Assembly: GCF_003986975.1 (NCBI RefSeq) | Contig: NZ_PIPO01000003.1 | Coordinates: 494,817-558,816, forward strand | DNA from: Aliidiomarina soli | Lineage (GTDB): Bacteria > Pseudomonadota > Gammaproteobacteria > Enterobacterales > Alteromonadaceae | DNA: 64,000 bases | Reading direction: 5' to 3' | Part shown: positions 9,048 through 18,292 of the stretch, one piece after another | How positions within the stretch are numbered: position 1 is the first letter of the stretch | Layout: the number at the start of each line of letters is the position of its first letter | Position numbers and translations under genes: made by a program | Notes under the pieces: model-generated | Database searches by the model: none | What the model was told of the DNA's origin: nothing | Seen by the model: only the letters and a program-made list of their open reading frames with translations

Positions 9048-9557
9048 TTAGTCATTCAGACAACGGCAGGCTTTAACCAGGCCATTCAGGTAGCTGCCGG
9101 CGAGTCGTGTTTGACGCTTTAGGATATCCCGGATCAGGCTATCCTCGTTGGCGCAAAACGGGCCACTGGCGAAAGGGCCGGCATATACCAGCGAGTCACC
9201 GTCATAAAGTAACGCCATTGGTGTCGCTGGGACGCTTAGTCCACTCGCTTCAACCTCTGTAATCGAGCGTTCCACCACCTCAACAGGTTGTTCAAGGCCG
9301 CTGTGCAGGTCGGCCAGGTGACTTGCCAGATACGAATTGCAGCTGCACGATGCAGAGGTTACTTTGACCAGGGTGAAGCCTGTTGCGGGTTGAATAGCAA
9401 GTTGAGTCAGCGACGGTTCAGGCTGGCTGTCTAACCATTGTTGCCCGGGGTCGAACTCGCCATAGTCAGCAAAGACAAAGCGATACATGAAGAACGTACT
9501 CAGGCCAAGCCAGCCAATTAGGATGGCCCAGCCAAGACGTTGCTTTAAGTTTGTCAT
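9048..9557 (-). CDS. DUF6436 family membrane-anchored thioredoxin-like protein (paralogue 2)
   Basis: A 169-residue paralogue of the protein at 483-986. It shares the order: N-terminal membrane segment, YGEFDPGQQWLDSQP, SCSCN, an SVPATPMALLYDGDSLVYAGPFASG block, and the end LNGLVKACRCLND. The start at 9557 is chosen because it falls 4 bases after the stop of the upstream chemoreceptor gene and matches the length of the paralogue; the longer frame would overlap that gene. Probably co-transcribed with the chemoreceptor. The conserved cysteine pairs suggest redox or metal chemistry in the periplasm, which is inference. Confidence 0.75.
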   Translation of the reverse strand: MTNLKQRLGWAILIGWLGLSTFFMYRFVFADYGEFDPGQQWLDSQPEPSLTQLAIQPATGFTLVKVTSASCSCNSYLASHLADLHSGLEQPVEVVERSITEVEASGLSVPATPMALLYDGDSLVYAGPFASGPFCANEDSLIRDILKRQTRLAGSYLNGLVKACRCLND

Positions 9558-9561
9558 CTGG

Positions 9562-11070
9562 TTACAGCTGGAAGCGTGATGCTTCCTGATCGAGATCGGC
9601 GCTGACCTGATCAACCGAGCCAGCGCTTTGCGCGATTTGCACCGCCTGTGCAGCTTGCTGGCGCTCCATCGTGCTCAGTTCCTGTGCGCTGCCAGCAATT
9701 TCGTTGCTTGAATTGGCCTGCTGTTGCAGTGCCCCGGCAATCGTCAGCAAGGCTTCGCGTACCTGATTGGCATTGCTATCAATGGTTTGTAGCAAACGCT
9801 CGCTGTGGCTGACCGAACTGACACTACTGTCGGCCTGCTCCAGACAGCGTGCAACCGAATGCACGGACCGCTCGCTCGCATTCACCAGGCGTTCAATATT
9901 GGCCTGGATCTGCTCCGTTGAGCCTTGAGTCTGTGACGCCAGCTTACGTACTTCATCGGCGACGACTGCAAAACCACGCCCATGTTCGCCCGCACGAGCT
10001 GCTTCAATCGCCGCATTTAACGCCAGTAAGTTGGTCTGTTCAGCAACTTTATCAATCACTTCAAGCACACTGCGGATATCACCCACTGAGGCTGACATTT
10101 CATCCACATTGCTGCGCGCCTGCTGCAACTCATCGGCCAGCTGACTCATGGTCTGACGGCTGTTGGCCATTTGGGTGGTGCCTTCGCTGACGCTGTCAGA
10201 GGCTTGCTCAGCGGCATCGGTCGCTTGCTGTGCCAGATCGGAGGTCTGCTCAATACTGACCGACATTTGCTCCGTGGCAGCGGCAATTCGTTCTACCTCC
10301 TTAAGTTTCTGCTGCATACCTTCGGATAGCATTTCGCCTTCGCGAAGCATGCTCTGCGCTTCCTGTTTCACTGTAGCGGCAGAACGCTCAATGGTTTGCA
10401 TTGTGCGCTGAATTCCATCGAGTACCTGATTAAACTGTTGAGTCAGTGCGGAGTTTAGCGACGGACAGCGTTTATTAAGAGCGATATGACCATCGTCGGT
10501 TAGCATGTCACGGGTTAGATTGAAGAATGCCTGACTTACCTGGGCTTCTTTCAGGCTGGTGCGGCAAATAATGATTAAGACTATCGCTTCCACCACAACA
10601 TAGGCGGCGTGAATCATCACGATGGTCAAGGTGGCGTCGCTTTGTGGTACCAGGAACACGCCCGCCCCATTGCTTTGCAAATACATAAACAGCAGGTGGT
10701 GAACCGCAATGACCGCTGCGGCTGCGGCTACAACCAGCCAATCACGGAAGGCTATCAGAACGGCAAGCAGAACAAAGATACCGAAATGGATCTCAGTCAT
10801 GCCCATGCCCTGATGAATATGCAGTGCGGCAAACAGCATAAAGCTGATACCGTAGGAAATTCGTGCAATAGCGTGATCGCCTAGCATACGGGTGAGTAAA
10901 AACGGAACTGCCAGCGCCGGGACGCCAATCAATAGCAATGCACCCCAGGTCTGGTGCCAGCTAGCCAGCGCCAGTGCTAATATTAACAAAAGTAGGTTTA
11001 TACTATTGCCGATCCGAAAAGCAAGCGGGCGAAAGTTATAATGTGCAGCAGTTGATAAGTTTTTACTCAA
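9562..11070 (-). CDS. Methyl-accepting chemotaxis protein
   Basis: A 502-residue chemoreceptor. The first 170 residues hold five to six closely spaced hydrophobic segments with little periplasmic sequence and no obvious HAMP domain, so it senses at or within the membrane. The long coiled-coil signalling domain contains the hairpin tip [19 protein letters not shown], which binds CheA and CheW, followed by [15 protein letters not shown]. Alanine- and glutamine-rich helices around it are methylation candidates. It is the first gene of a probable two-gene unit with the DUF6436 paralogue. Ligand unknown. Confidence 0.9.
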   Translation of the reverse strand: MSKNLSTAAHYNFRPLAFRIGNSINLLLLILALALASWHQTWGALLLIGVPALAVPFLLTRMLGDHAIARISYGISFMLFAALHIHQGMGMTEIHFGIFVLLAVLIAFRDWLVVAAAAAVIAVHHLLFMYLQSNGAGVFLVPQSDATLTIVMIHAAYVVVEAIVLIIICRTSLKEAQVSQAFFNLTRDMLTDDGHIALNKRCPSLNSALTQQFNQVLDGIQRTMQTIERSAATVKQEAQSMLREGEMLSEGMQQKLKEVERIAAATEQMSVSIEQTSDLAQQATDAAEQASDSVSEGTTQMANSRQTMSQLADELQQARSNVDEMSASVGDIRSVLEVIDKVAEQTNLLALNAAIEAARAGEHGRGFAVVADEVRKLASQTQGSTEQIQANIERLVNASERSVHSVARCLEQADSSVSSVSHSERLLQTIDSNANQVREALLTIAGALQQQANSSNEIAGSAQELSTMERQQAAQAVQIAQSAGSVDQVSADLDQEASRFQL

Positions 11071-11369
11071 AGCAGTTCCTTCAATGTATCGCTATGCGAA
11101 ATGGTGTTATCGGTCAGGTTACAATTACGGGCTGAAACCTGATTTGGTTTAAATCAAAGATTATTAATATTTCATTTTCCCGGTCGCGCATTATTGGTTA
11201 AAAAGTGGGCATTGCAAGCGTTATTGCTATGGTTATTGCATTTGACATGGATAATTGTTAATCGACTGTTTGGTCGCAAAGCAGCAACGAAATTTTGGTG
11301 TACGTATGGGCAGGCTTAAGTTAAAAGAGTATGCGTAAAACACTAGGGAATGGCACTTAAGGGGTGGTC
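11071..11369. other. Intergenic region, about 300 bases, no gene
   Basis: An AT-rich divergent intergenic stretch between the chemoreceptor and the QEGLA-motif gene. A consensus -35-like TTGACA occurs at 11242-11247, but no convincing -10 hexamer lies at 16-18 bases from it. No open frame, hairpin terminator or repeat stands out. It presumably holds the promoters of both flanking genes. Confidence 0.5.
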
Positions 11370-12650
11370 ATGGTTGAACAACATTTGCTGGAAAGTGCAC
11401 GAACCTTGTCTGAACGGCTGGTTCAATTGCAAGCACCGATCCGTGTTCTGGACGCAATTAACTGGGATCGAAGCGTACGTGAAGAGTTCTTTAAATATAA
11501 AGCGGAGCGTTTACCGGCAATTAACCAGGACACATACGCCAGCCGCGAGCTAGGGTTTGATCCGAAAGAATTACGCCACGCGTTCTCTCAGCTGCAGCGG
11601 GATATTGTGCGCCAGTTGGGCCAGCTGAGTCCGATTACCCAGCTAATGAGTCGTGCCTGTCGTGAATACAAAGACGTGTTGCGTATGCTGGAAAGCCGTG
11701 GCAGTAGTGACTTTCATGAATTGTCTGTAGAGCTGTACGGGCATCCGGACGATGTCTTTCACGCCGGTGAACCTAGCCTCACCGAACTGGCGCGGATGTT
11801 ACGTCAGCCATTAAGCGGCTTGTTAAGTACCGATGCCTTGCCGGAGGAAGCGAAAGATATTGAGGCGGCGGACGCTGTCAATCGGTTGCAGCGACAGCTT
11901 GATACCAGCATGCATGAATTGCAGGTGCAGGTAATGCTATCCGATGGCATTGTCAGCGACGCGTCGGCAGGCAGCGACCGGATCAAACTGAATCAGGGAG
12001 TTAAATTCTCGCAGCGTGAGTTGGATATACTTGAGGTGCATGAAGGCTGGATCCATGTTGGCACCACCCAGAACGGGCTTGCGCAGCCGTATCTCACCTG
12101 TTTGAGCAAAGGTATACCGAGCGCGACCGTTACCCAGGAAGGCCTGGCGGTGCTCACCGAAATTATTACGCTGCGCTCTACGCCACGGCGACTGGATAAA
12201 CTGGTCCGACGCATTGACGCCGTAGCCATGGCGACTCAGGGCGCGGATTTCATTGAAGTGTACCGGCAGAACATAGGTCACGGGATGACAGCTGATGAAG
12301 CCTTTACCTTAACCCAGCGCGTTTTCCGCGGTAGTACACCGGACGGCTTACCCTTTACTAAAGATCTGGCCTATATCAAAGGTTTTGTGCTGGTCTACAA
12401 CCTGATACAGGTGGCGATTCAGCGCGGTAAAATTGACCGCTTACCATTGCTGCTGTGCGGCAAAATTGCGATTGACGACTTTGCCACGCTCTGTGAGCTG
12501 CATGATATCGGCGTGGTCGCGGACCCGGCGTATGTTCCACCCCATTTTAAAGACTTACGCGGGTTAGCAACCTGGTTAAGTCTGAACCGTTTTCTCGGAG
12601 GATTTTCCTTCGACCAGCTGGAACATGATTATCGCGGTTTAATTACCTGA
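11370..12650 (+). CDS. QEGLA-motif, DUF1704-type metallopeptidase-like protein
   Basis: A 426-residue protein of the family annotated as 'flavohemoglobin expression-modulating QEGLA motif protein'. The QEGLA block is at about residues 256-260. An HEGWIH sequence at residues 224-229 fits an HExxxH zinc site, as in the distantly related eukaryotic tyrosine carboxypeptidases (MATCAP/KIAA0895). The bacterial substrate is unknown. ATG 11370 is favoured over GTG 11364 because AAGGGG then sits at a better distance. It appears monocistronic. Confidence 0.82.
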   Translation: MVEQHLLESARTLSERLVQLQAPIRVLDAINWDRSVREEFFKYKAERLPAINQDTYASRELGFDPKELRHAFSQLQRDIVRQLGQLSPITQLMSRACREYKDVLRMLESRGSSDFHELSVELYGHPDDVFHAGEPSLTELARMLRQPLSGLLSTDALPEEAKDIEAADAVNRLQRQLDTSMHELQVQVMLSDGIVSDASAGSDRIKLNQGVKFSQRELDILEVHEGWIHVGTTQNGLAQPYLTCLSKGIPSATVTQEGLAVLTEIITLRSTPRRLDKLVRRIDAVAMATQGADFIEVYRQNIGHGMTADEAFTLTQRVFRGSTPDGLPFTKDLAYIKGFVLVYNLIQVAIQRGKIDRLPLLLCGKIAIDDFATLCELHDIGVVADPAYVPPHFKDLRGLATWLSLNRFLGGFSFDQLEHDYRGLIT

Positions 12651-12696
12651 GTTTTGCTATGCTAACGGCGTTTTTCGGGTCAGCAGAGGATTTACA

Positions 12697-13860
12697 GTGA
12701 AGGTCTCAATTTTAGGTTTGGTGTCGCTTATGGTAGCAGGGGTTTGGGCAGGGCAGGCAAGTGCAACAATTCGTGTGGCGACCTTTAATGTCAGTATGGA
12801 AGCCGATAATTATTTGCCGCGTGGTGAACAGGGCGATCAACAGGTGCTTATTGAACGTCTGGCAAGTGGCGATGAAGTGCAGATTCAAAACGTGGCTGAA
12901 ATTATTCAGCGTACCCGGCCGGATATTCTTTTTTTGACCGAGTTTGATTACATTGCTGATCCTGGCAAGGGTGTTGAAGCCTTTTCAACCAATTATCTGC
13001 AGGTGGCTCAGGGTGGTCAGCAGCCTATCGACTACCCATATTATTATTACGCCTCGGTAAATACCGGTCAGCCCAGCCCGTACGATCTGGATCGCGATGG
13101 TGTTGCCAGCGGAACTGGAGCCGATGCCTGGGGCTTTGGCAGCTACCCGGGCCAGTATGGCATGCTGGTGTTATCCAAATACCCGATCAATAAAGATCAG
13201 GTACGTACCTTTCAACAGTTTAAATGGAAAGACATGCCGGACTATTTGCCAACCCGCACAGCGGACGGCGATGACTGGTACAGTGAAGAAGCCTGGCAGG
13301 ACTTCCCGCTTAGCTCAAAGTCGCACTGGGACCTGCCGATTGAGGTCGATGGCGAGACCCTGCACCTGCTTGCGAGTCATCCAACGCCACCTGTTTTTGA
13401 CGGGCCAGAGAACCGCAATGGCATTCGTAACCATGACGAGATCCGATTTTGGCGTGATTACATCCACAATGCTGAGTACATCTATGATGATCGCGATCAA
13501 TCAGGCGGTTTAGCGGCTCACCAGCGCTTTTTTATTGTCGGTGATTTGAATGCCTCTGCCGATGAAGGCGATGGTATTCGTAGCGGTATTGCCGGGTTAC
13601 TTAACGATGAACTGGTGCAGGGGGCTGTTGAACCCGTCAGCCCTGGAGCCGCCGTGCACTCTGAAAGTCCTTATGCAGCAAGCCATACCGCCGCATGGGG
13701 TATGCGCGCGGATTATGTGATTCCCTCAGTCTACGGCGTAACCGTGCTTGATAGTGGGGTTTTCTGGCCCGCAGCAGGGGAACCCGGTCATGCCCTGGTC
13801 AGCTCTCGCGGGGCAAGCTCTGATCACCGTTTGGTCTGGCTCGATGTCCGCTTAAAGTAG
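12697..13860 (+). CDS. Exported endonuclease/exonuclease/phosphatase-fold hydrolase
   Basis: A 387-residue protein with a signal peptide (cleavage near residue 23, after ASA) and an EEP fold. Landmarks are RVATFNVSME at the N-terminus, LFLTEFDY with the metal-binding glutamate, SHPTPPVFD, the GDLNAS motif, and the C-terminal SSDHRLVW catalytic His. Calcium-like acidic runs occur (DLDRDGVA). The family includes extracellular phosphodiesterases and nucleases; the substrate here is not determined. GTG start with AGAGGA seven bases upstream. It converges on the HDAC-family gene with a 9-base overlap. Confidence 0.82.
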   Translation: MKVSILGLVSLMVAGVWAGQASATIRVATFNVSMEADNYLPRGEQGDQQVLIERLASGDEVQIQNVAEIIQRTRPDILFLTEFDYIADPGKGVEAFSTNYLQVAQGGQQPIDYPYYYYASVNTGQPSPYDLDRDGVASGTGADAWGFGSYPGQYGMLVLSKYPINKDQVRTFQQFKWKDMPDYLPTRTADGDDWYSEEAWQDFPLSSKSHWDLPIEVDGETLHLLASHPTPPVFDGPENRNGIRNHDEIRFWRDYIHNAEYIYDDRDQSGGLAAHQRFFIVGDLNASADEGDGIRSGIAGLLNDELVQGAVEPVSPGAAVHSESPYAASHTAAWGMRADYVIPSVYGVTVLDSGVFWPAAGEPGHALVSSRGASSDHRLVWLDVRLK

Positions 13861-14769
13861 TCCTTTTAAGTGCGCGACGACACTGCGTCCAAGCGCACTT
13901 AAATTATAACCGCCCTCAAGCACCGAGACGACGCGGCCTTCTGCATGCTGTTCGGCAACCCTCTTGAGTTTTTCAGTGATCCAGAAATAGTCATCCTCAA
14001 CCAGAAAAAAATGCGCCATTTCTTCTTCGGCATGGCCATCAAAGCCTGCTGATATAAGAATTAACTGGGGTTTAAATGCTTCCAGAGCGGGCAACCAACC
14101 ATGGTACACCGCCTCGCGCCAGGCCAGGCTTTTGGTTCCTGCGGGCAGGGGAATATTGACGATGTGTGCGTTGTCGGTGTCGTCGCCGGTAAACGGGTAA
14201 AGCTGGCTCTGAAAGGATGAGCACAACAACACGCGTTCGTCGTTCTGGAAAATGTCTTCGGTGCCATTGCCGTGGTGAACGTCAAAATCAATGATAGCCA
14301 CGCGTTCAATCGGATAGTCGTGCAACGCATGACAGGCGGCGATGGCCACGTTGTTGAGCAGGCAGAATCCCATCCCCTGATCATAGGTAGCATGGTGGCC
14401 GGGAGGTCGAATTGCACAGAATGCCTGTTGTTCCTTTCCTTGCATGACTTCGTCAACCGCATTAATGGCAGCGCCTGCTGCCGCTAAGGCGGCGCGAAAA
14501 CTGTCACCGGTAATTGGTGTATCCGGATCCAGCCAGACATGGCCATCGGCTGGCAGCATACGTTGCAGTTCATCAACATAAGCCTTGCTATGAGCGCGAT
14601 AGACCGCCTCAAGCGGCGCTGCAGTGGCCTCTTTTTGACGCAGTACATAGTCCAGTCCAGAGCGGATTAATTGGTCCTGGATCGCAGCAATACGCTCAGG
14701 GCACTCCGGGTGTTCAGGGTCGGGGTTATGCAGCTCACAGTCAGGGTGTGAGAAAATCGTAATCGACAT
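13852..14769 (-). CDS. HDAC-superfamily (AcuC-like) lysine deacetylase
   Basis: A 305-residue class II-type zinc deacetylase. Catalytic features are intact: IRPPGHHA with the tandem histidines, the zinc ligands in DFDVHHGNGTEDIF, the second Asp ligand in SAGFDGH, and the LEGGYN loop with the presumed transition-state tyrosine. It begins 2 bases after the stop of the CoA-transferase/GNAT gene, so the two are translationally coupled. In Bacillus subtilis the HDAC-family AcuC reverses AcuA acetylation of acetyl-CoA synthetase. A parallel role here, on the ligase at 16759-18252, is inferred from gene order. Polyamine deacetylation is the main alternative. Confidence 0.88.
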   Translation of the reverse strand: MSITIFSHPDCELHNPDPEHPECPERIAAIQDQLIRSGLDYVLRQKEATAAPLEAVYRAHSKAYVDELQRMLPADGHVWLDPDTPITGDSFRAALAAAGAAINAVDEVMQGKEQQAFCAIRPPGHHATYDQGMGFCLLNNVAIAACHALHDYPIERVAIIDFDVHHGNGTEDIFQNDERVLLCSSFQSQLYPFTGDDTDNAHIVNIPLPAGTKSLAWREAVYHGWLPALEAFKPQLILISAGFDGHAEEEMAHFFLVEDDYFWITEKLKRVAEQHAEGRVVSVLEGGYNLSALGRSVVAHLKGLL

Positions 14770-14771
14770 GG

Positions 14772-16661
14772 TTAAGGTTCACCGCTATGAGGGTCGTCGG
14801 AGCCTTGCTCTGTGGGTTCCTGCAACGACAGAATAAGAGAGATTTCGCCAGGTTCGTCCGCCGGCACTCGTTTAAAGCCTGAACGTTCAAAGACATTTAG
14901 CATCGGGGTATTGCCGCTGCGCACCACCGCCTGCATGCTTTTAAGGCCACGGATTTTAGCAATCCGGATCATTTCCTGTAATAGCAGAGTGGCCATGCCG
15001 TGGCCCTGATAATTTTCGCGGGTGACGAAGGCGACTTCGCAGCTATTTTGAGATTCGATCAGGTAATAGCGACCGACCGCCTGAATTTGAGCCGCCGAGC
15101 CTTTCTGTCGCACAATGCACAAGGCGAGGTCTTTGGACTGATCAACACTGACCAGGGTGCAGGACTTTTCCCGGCTCATATGAGTTGGCACGGCATTGTA
15201 GCGAAGCTGCAGGGTTTCTTTGGTGTGCGAGTAAAAGAACTCCTGCAGACGACGTTCATCGGAGGGGTACAACGGACGTAAGTCGAAGCGTTCACCGTGG
15301 ATGGTCAGTTCTTTAAAGCCAACGTCGCCAAGCTCGGGTACATCAACCGGGCTTTGCTGCTGATAGTCAGGAACCCATACGTGTTTGCGAACTTCTTTGA
15401 GCAGGCTTTCGCGGAACCTGGGGTGAGCAACCCGGATCAGCTCTAGTGCGCGTTCACGAATGCTCTTGCCGCGCAGCGAGGCCACCCCAAATTCGGTGAT
15501 CACGTAGTGAACATGGCCGCGTGAAGTGACCACCCCGGCGCCTTCCCGCAGGTTCGGTACAATCCGCGAAATACTGCCATCTTTCGCCGTGGAAGGCAGT
15601 GCGATAATGGGTTTGCCGCCAACGCTCATGCTGGCGCCGCGGCTGAAATCGACCTGACCACCAATACCACTGTAAAACTGATGACCAATTGAGTCGGAGA
15701 CGACCTGACCGGATAAGTCGACTTCAATGGCGCTGTTGATGCTGATCATGTTGTCGTTGCGCGCGATGTTGGCCGGCGAATTAACATATTCACTGGGGTA
15801 GAAACCAATGTGCGGATTATGCGCGACAAAGTCATATAAGGCCTGGCTGCCGACACAGAAACTGGTCACTATTTTATTCGGGTGAAAGGTTTTGCGACGA
15901 TTGTTAATCACCCCTTCCAGCATCAGGTTCATGATGTCGTCGGTGATCATTTCGCTGTGCACGCCAAGGTCTTTATGGTTACGCAGGTACCGTAAGGTGG
16001 CCGAACTTATCTTACCTGAGCCGATTTGCAAGGTGGCGCCATCTTCGACCAGTAGGGCGATGTACTGACCAATACGCTCAATAATCTTACTGCCTTCCGG
16101 CTCGGCGGTTTGCATGGTCGGCAAATCGCTGGGATGTTCCCACAGATAATCTATCTGATTACGGTGTAAAAAAGACTGGCCGTAGGTCACCGGCATATTG
16201 GGGTTAACCTGGGCCACGACGGTCGTGGCTGCTTTGGCGGCTGCCGAGACTACATCGACTGATACACCCATTGAGTGATAGCCATATTTATCCCCCGGCG
16301 CAAGCATAATTAAGGCCACATCCAGCGGCAAAATGTCGCTGTTAAAGAGGTTAGGGATGTCGGAGGTAAAGGCCGGCGTATAGTCGGCCCGGCCTTCGTT
16401 TACCGCCTGGCGAACCGTATCCCCACCGATAAAAAAGGTATTCACTTTAAACAGATTTTTATGTTCAGGTGAGGCCCAGTGATTGTCGGAAAGGGTATAC
16501 AGCTGCACGATTTCGATATCGTGCAGCTTGCTGGCGTGCGCAATCAGGTCATCAATCAATGCTGTGGGGACGGCTGCATGGCTGCCAATAAATATGCGCT
16601 GACCCGATTTAATAATTTTTGACCAGTCGAGCTGACTGGTCACCACGGGGGTTTTTGCCAT
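14772..16661 (-). CDS. Acetyl-CoA hydrolase/transferase fused to GNAT acetyltransferase
   Basis: A 629-residue two-domain protein. Residues about 1-430 are a class I CoA-transferase/acetyl-CoA hydrolase domain, with the presumed catalytic glutamate E313 in NSAIEVDLSGQ and the GGQVDF and ITEFGVASLRGKS motifs. Residues about 445-620 form a GNAT domain with acetyl-CoA-binding loop YQGHGMATLL and a NTPMLNVFERSGF helix. The start at 16661 is chosen over the longer frame because GGGAGAG precedes it. Architecture recalls Pat-type protein acetyltransferases, which instead fuse GNAT to an ADP-forming acyl-CoA synthetase-like domain. It lies between an acyl-CoA ligase gene and a deacetylase gene. Confidence 0.88.
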   Translation of the reverse strand: MAKTPVVTSQLDWSKIIKSGQRIFIGSHAAVPTALIDDLIAHASKLHDIEIVQLYTLSDNHWASPEHKNLFKVNTFFIGGDTVRQAVNEGRADYTPAFTSDIPNLFNSDILPLDVALIMLAPGDKYGYHSMGVSVDVVSAAAKAATTVVAQVNPNMPVTYGQSFLHRNQIDYLWEHPSDLPTMQTAEPEGSKIIERIGQYIALLVEDGATLQIGSGKISSATLRYLRNHKDLGVHSEMITDDIMNLMLEGVINNRRKTFHPNKIVTSFCVGSQALYDFVAHNPHIGFYPSEYVNSPANIARNDNMISINSAIEVDLSGQVVSDSIGHQFYSGIGGQVDFSRGASMSVGGKPIIALPSTAKDGSISRIVPNLREGAGVVTSRGHVHYVITEFGVASLRGKSIRERALELIRVAHPRFRESLLKEVRKHVWVPDYQQQSPVDVPELGDVGFKELTIHGERFDLRPLYPSDERRLQEFFYSHTKETLQLRYNAVPTHMSREKSCTLVSVDQSKDLALCIVRQKGSAAQIQAVGRYYLIESQNSCEVAFVTRENYQGHGMATLLLQEMIRIAKIRGLKSMQAVVRSGNTPMLNVFERSGFKRVPADEPGEISLILSLQEPTEQGSDDPHSGEP

Positions 16662-16758
16662 TCTCTCTCCCGGATAAGCCCCATATAGGGGCATCCTATG
16701 GTTCGCTACAGTGTGCCTGAGCAAGCAGACCGTTGCTATTCGACTTTAGCCTACGAGG

Positions 16759-18252
16759 TTAGTCGAGTAGCTCGCGCAGCTCGTGCTTTAACACCTTACC
16801 ATTGGCGTTGTGAGGCAACTCATCCATAACCATGAACTGGCGTGGTATTTTGTAATCAGCCAGTAAGGGTTTAAGGTGCTCTTTTAAGGTCGCTTCCGGG
16901 TCACTCAGTTCCCGGTTAAGGACCACACAGGCGCGCACTGTCTCGCCCCATTCCGGGTGATCAACGCCAATCACCGCAGACTCAAGCACTGCAGGGTGCT
17001 CTGCTAACGCGTCTTCTATTTCGCGAGGGTAGATGTTAACGCCGCCACTGATAATGATGTCTTTCTGCCGATCTTTGACCCAGTAGTAGCCATCCTCGTC
17101 CTGAATAGCGATATCGCCGGTTTTTAGCCAGCCATCACCGGTCAGAGTGTCGTCAGTCGCGTCCGGATTTTGCCAGTAGCCGAGCATGATCCCTTCACCG
17201 GTCAGTTGCAGCTCGCCAGGTTCCCCTGCTGGAACCGGCTCATTGTTGTCATCCACTAGACGAACTTCGGTGTTGTACGCCGCTCGCTTGCCAATGGACC
17301 CTGCTTTTGCGCCGTGTTCCTCAGGCAACAGGACACAGCCGGTCGGGCCAGCTTCGGTTAAGCCGTAAACGCAATAGAACTTATCACTGCGAAACGCTTT
17401 CCGTGCCAGGTTGGTATGTTCGCTTGCCAGCGGGCCGCCGCCATATATCCAGTGGGTCATGGAGGATAAGTCACGGTTGCCGATGTCCGAATGCTGTGCC
17501 GTCAACAGGTAGGCTACCGGAGCACCAAAGAAGTGAGTGGTGCGTTCTTTTTCCACCAGATCAAGCAGTAAATCCGGCGTGAACGTGGGGGCGACTACGT
17601 GGGTGGCTCCTACCATGGTGCCACCGACCAGGCATAAATTGAGCGGTGCGGAATGGGTAAATGGCATCAGACTCAGAATGCGGCTGGTTGGCTTATATTC
17701 CATTTCAACGGCGAACATGGTGCCCACAGCACTCAAAGCGTTGTGGTTAAATAGTACCCCTTTGGGTTTTCCGGTGGTTCCTGATGTGTAGAGCAGGGCA
17801 CAGGCGTCATCCTGATCCACATTGAGTTCAAATTCGTCGCTGTCGAGGCCGCTTAGTAAGTCATCAATGTTGTCCATCCAGATAACATTGGTGCCGTTGT
17901 CAGCCAGAGGTTTGATCGCCGCGTCGGTCAGCTCGCAGGTAATGACTAAATCCGAGCCACTGTCTTCGATAATGTATTCAAGTTCCGGCGTTGCCAGGCG
18001 GACATTGACCGGTACCACCACTGCGCCTAGTCGCTGCACCGCAAAATAGCTGACAATAAAGGCAAAATTATTCGGTAACAGCAGCGCGACGCGGTGGCCA
18101 AAGTCAACCCCGTGCTCGTCATGCAGATAGTTCGCCAACTGGTTTACGCGCTGGTTCAGTTCTGCCCAGGTGTGACGGGCATTGGGCTCGACCACGGCTT
18201 CTTGCTGGGGGTATTTACGCGCATTGCGAGCTACATAACTGGGTATATTCAT
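16759..18252 (-). CDS. AMP-forming acyl-CoA ligase
   Basis: A 497-residue class I adenylate-forming enzyme that activates a carboxylic acid to its acyl-CoA through an acyl-AMP. Motifs are complete: P-loop YTSGTTGKPKG near residue 155, YGLTEAGPTG, the GDGWLKTGDI hinge region and C-terminal KDIIISGGVNIYPREIE. The catalytic lysine K486 lies in PHNANGK, a PxxxxGK pattern like that acetylated by Pat/AcuA in acetyl- and propionyl-CoA synthetases. Length and sequence fit medium or long-chain fatty acid ligases, but the chain length is not readable. It lies 86 bases after the AidB-like gene and 97 bases before the GNAT fusion, all on one strand. Confidence 0.9.
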   Translation of the reverse strand: MNIPSYVARNARKYPQQEAVVEPNARHTWAELNQRVNQLANYLHDEHGVDFGHRVALLLPNNFAFIVSYFAVQRLGAVVVPVNVRLATPELEYIIEDSGSDLVITCELTDAAIKPLADNGTNVIWMDNIDDLLSGLDSDEFELNVDQDDACALLYTSGTTGKPKGVLFNHNALSAVGTMFAVEMEYKPTSRILSLMPFTHSAPLNLCLVGGTMVGATHVVAPTFTPDLLLDLVEKERTTHFFGAPVAYLLTAQHSDIGNRDLSSMTHWIYGGGPLASEHTNLARKAFRSDKFYCVYGLTEAGPTGCVLLPEEHGAKAGSIGKRAAYNTEVRLVDDNNEPVPAGEPGELQLTGEGIMLGYWQNPDATDDTLTGDGWLKTGDIAIQDEDGYYWVKDRQKDIIISGGVNIYPREIEDALAEHPAVLESAVIGVDHPEWGETVRACVVLNRELSDPEATLKEHLKPLLADYKIPRQFMVMDELPHNANGKVLKHELRELLD

Positions 18253-18292
18253 TCTTGTTCTCCTTTAGTTCAGCTTGCGTCGTTGCAACCTT

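Noticed and set aside
11242..11270. TTGACA before the QEGLA gene as a full promoter
   Set aside because: No acceptable -10 at 16-18 bases; noted only within the intergenic entry.
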